64,000 bases of DNA from Pimelobacter simplex (GTDB taxonomy: Bacteria > Actinomycetota > Actinomycetes > Propionibacteriales > Nocardioidaceae), in NCBI RefSeq assembly GCF_024662235.1, contig NZ_CP096276.1:1116001-1180000 (forward strand), written 5' to 3'. The notes under the pieces are model-generated. The model searched no databases. It saw nothing but the letters and a program-made list of their open reading frames with translations, and was not told the origin of the DNA. Of the stretch, positions 63,029 to 64,000 are shown in pieces (the first letter of the stretch is position 1; each line of letters begins with the position of its first letter). The translations under genes and the position numbers were made by a program.

Positions 63029-64000
63029 GTGGAGCCCACCTGCGCCCAGGTCCAGCTGGCGTCGCGGACCGGACGCATCGTCCTGGCCGCCGCAACGCTC
63101 GGCTCCGCGATGGCGCTGCTCGACAGCACCGTCGTCAACGTGGCCCTGCGCCGCATCGGCGAGGACCTCGACGCGAGCCTCGGCGACCTCCAGTGGGTCT
63201 CGAACGGCTACCTGCTCAGCCTGGCCTCGCTGACCCTGCTCGGCGGCTCGCTGGGCGACCGCTTCGGCCGGCGCCGGATCTTCGTGCTCGGCGTGATCGG
63301 CTTCGCGCTGACCTCCGTGGCCTGCGGCCTGGCCCCGACCGCCCCGGTGCTCATCGCGGCCCGCGTGGCCCAGGGCGCCGCGGCCGCGATGCTCACCCCC
63401 GGCAGCCTGGCGATGATCCAGGGCACCTTCGCCCCCGAGGACCGGCCCCGTGCCATCGGTACCTGGTCCGGCCTGGGCAGCGTCGCCACCGCGGTCGGCC
63501 CGTTCCTGGGCGGCTGGCTCGTCCAGAGCGCCAGCTGGCGCTGGGTGTTCCTGATCAACCTGCCCCTCGCCGCCCTCACCCTCCTCGCCGCCCGCGCCGT
63601 CCCCGAGACCCGCGACCCGAGCGCCGTGCGCGGCTTCGACGTCGGCGGCGCCGTGCTCGGCTCGCTGGCCCTCGGCGGGATCACCTACGCCCTCATCGAG
63701 TGGACCGCCCTGCCCGGCGCCGCCCTCGCCGCCCTGGTCATCGGCCTGGCCGCCGCCCTGCTCTTCGGCCTCAACGAACGCCGCAGCCGGCACCCGATGC
63801 TGCCGCTCACCCTCTTCGCCTCCCGGCAGTTCTCGGCCGCCAACGCGATGACGCTCCTGACCTACGCGGCCCTGGGCGGGGTGCTCTTCTTCGTCGTGCT
63901 CCAGCTCCAGACCGTCTCGGGCTTCAGCCCGCTCGCCGCCGGCGTCGCCACCCTGCCGATCACCATCGTGATGTTCCTGCTGGCCGGCCGTGGTGGCGCG
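63029..64000 (+). CDS. DHA2-type MFS transporter (partial, continues past window)
   Basis: First 324 codons from GTG 63029; TAGCCT (63016-63021) lies 7 bases upstream (leaderless). Helix 1 with ALLDSTVVNVALRRIGEDLD, loop WVSNGYLLSLASLTLLGGSL..GDRFGRRRIF and the RVAQGAAAAMLTPGSLAMIQ motif C region mark a 14-helix DHA2/EmrB-type drug:proton antiporter. SWRWVFLINLPLAALTLLAA is the typical helix 6. The C-terminal part lies beyond 64000. Confidence 0.9.
   Translation, partial: MEPTCAQVQLASRTGRIVLAAATLGSAMALLDSTVVNVALRRIGEDLDASLGDLQWVSNGYLLSLASLTLLGGSLGDRFGRRRIFVLGVIGFALTSVACGLAPTAPVLIAARVAQGAAAAMLTPGSLAMIQGTFAPEDRPRAIGTWSGLGSVATAVGPFLGGWLVQSASWRWVFLINLPLAALTLLAARAVPETRDPSAVRGFDVGGAVLGSLALGGITYALIEWTALPGAALAALVIGLAAALLFGLNERRSRHPMLPLTLFASRQFSAANAMTLLTYAALGGVLFFVVLQLQTVSGFSPLAAGVATLPITIVMFLLAGRGGA

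Overview
High-GC actinobacterial chromosome, most likely a Nocardioides-type or related propionibacterial lineage. The evidence is uniformly high third-position GC, a DesA3/Rv3230c-type desaturase pair, a single-chain Kgd-type 2-oxoglutarate enzyme, WhiB-family and DUF3263 proteins, and the classic actinobacterial order argS-lysA-hom-thrC-thrB-rho-rpmE-prfA-prmC-tsaC-wecA-atp. The genus is inferred, not proven.

Layout. 0-16.2 kb, chromosome: the end of an unidentified membrane protein, an alpha/beta hydrolase, a secreted protein, a FabR/DesT-like TetR regulator divergent from a fatty-acid desaturase and its reductase (two matching operators lie between them), small and ADC-like proteins, a second TetR regulator divergent from an MMPL exporter, kgd (frameshifted in its linker), a lipoprotein, an LCP-family gene (also frameshifted), rnhA and kptA.

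16.16-38.89 kb, integrated prophage: it is bounded by a 22-bp direct repeat whose right copy is the 3' end of tRNA-Arg(CCG), with a tyrosine integrase at the right end. The late genes run right to left: terS, terL, portal, protease, capsid, connectors, tail tube, G/GT frameshift pair, HNH endonuclease, tape measure, minor tail proteins and lysis cassette. The left end carries cargo: WhiB, DUF3263, a two-gene unknown module, an SOS-box gene, a secreted protein and DUF4236. A truncated IS481 transposase is fused in frame to terS. No replication genes and no recognisable CI-type repressor are present, so the prophage is probably defective.

38.9-64 kb, chromosome: tRNA-Arg, argS, lysA, a SoxR-controlled quinone reductase/MFS operon inserted into the amino-acid block, hom-thrC-thrB, rho, rpmE, prfA, prmC, tsaC, wecA, the full F1Fo ATP synthase operon, a DUF2550 protein and the start of a DHA2-type MFS transporter.

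Recurrent theme: many genes have a TANNNT -10 element 6-7 bases before the start codon, which implies leaderless transcripts. Regulatory palindromes (FabR/DesT, SoxR, SOS, RHH) sit on or next to such promoters.
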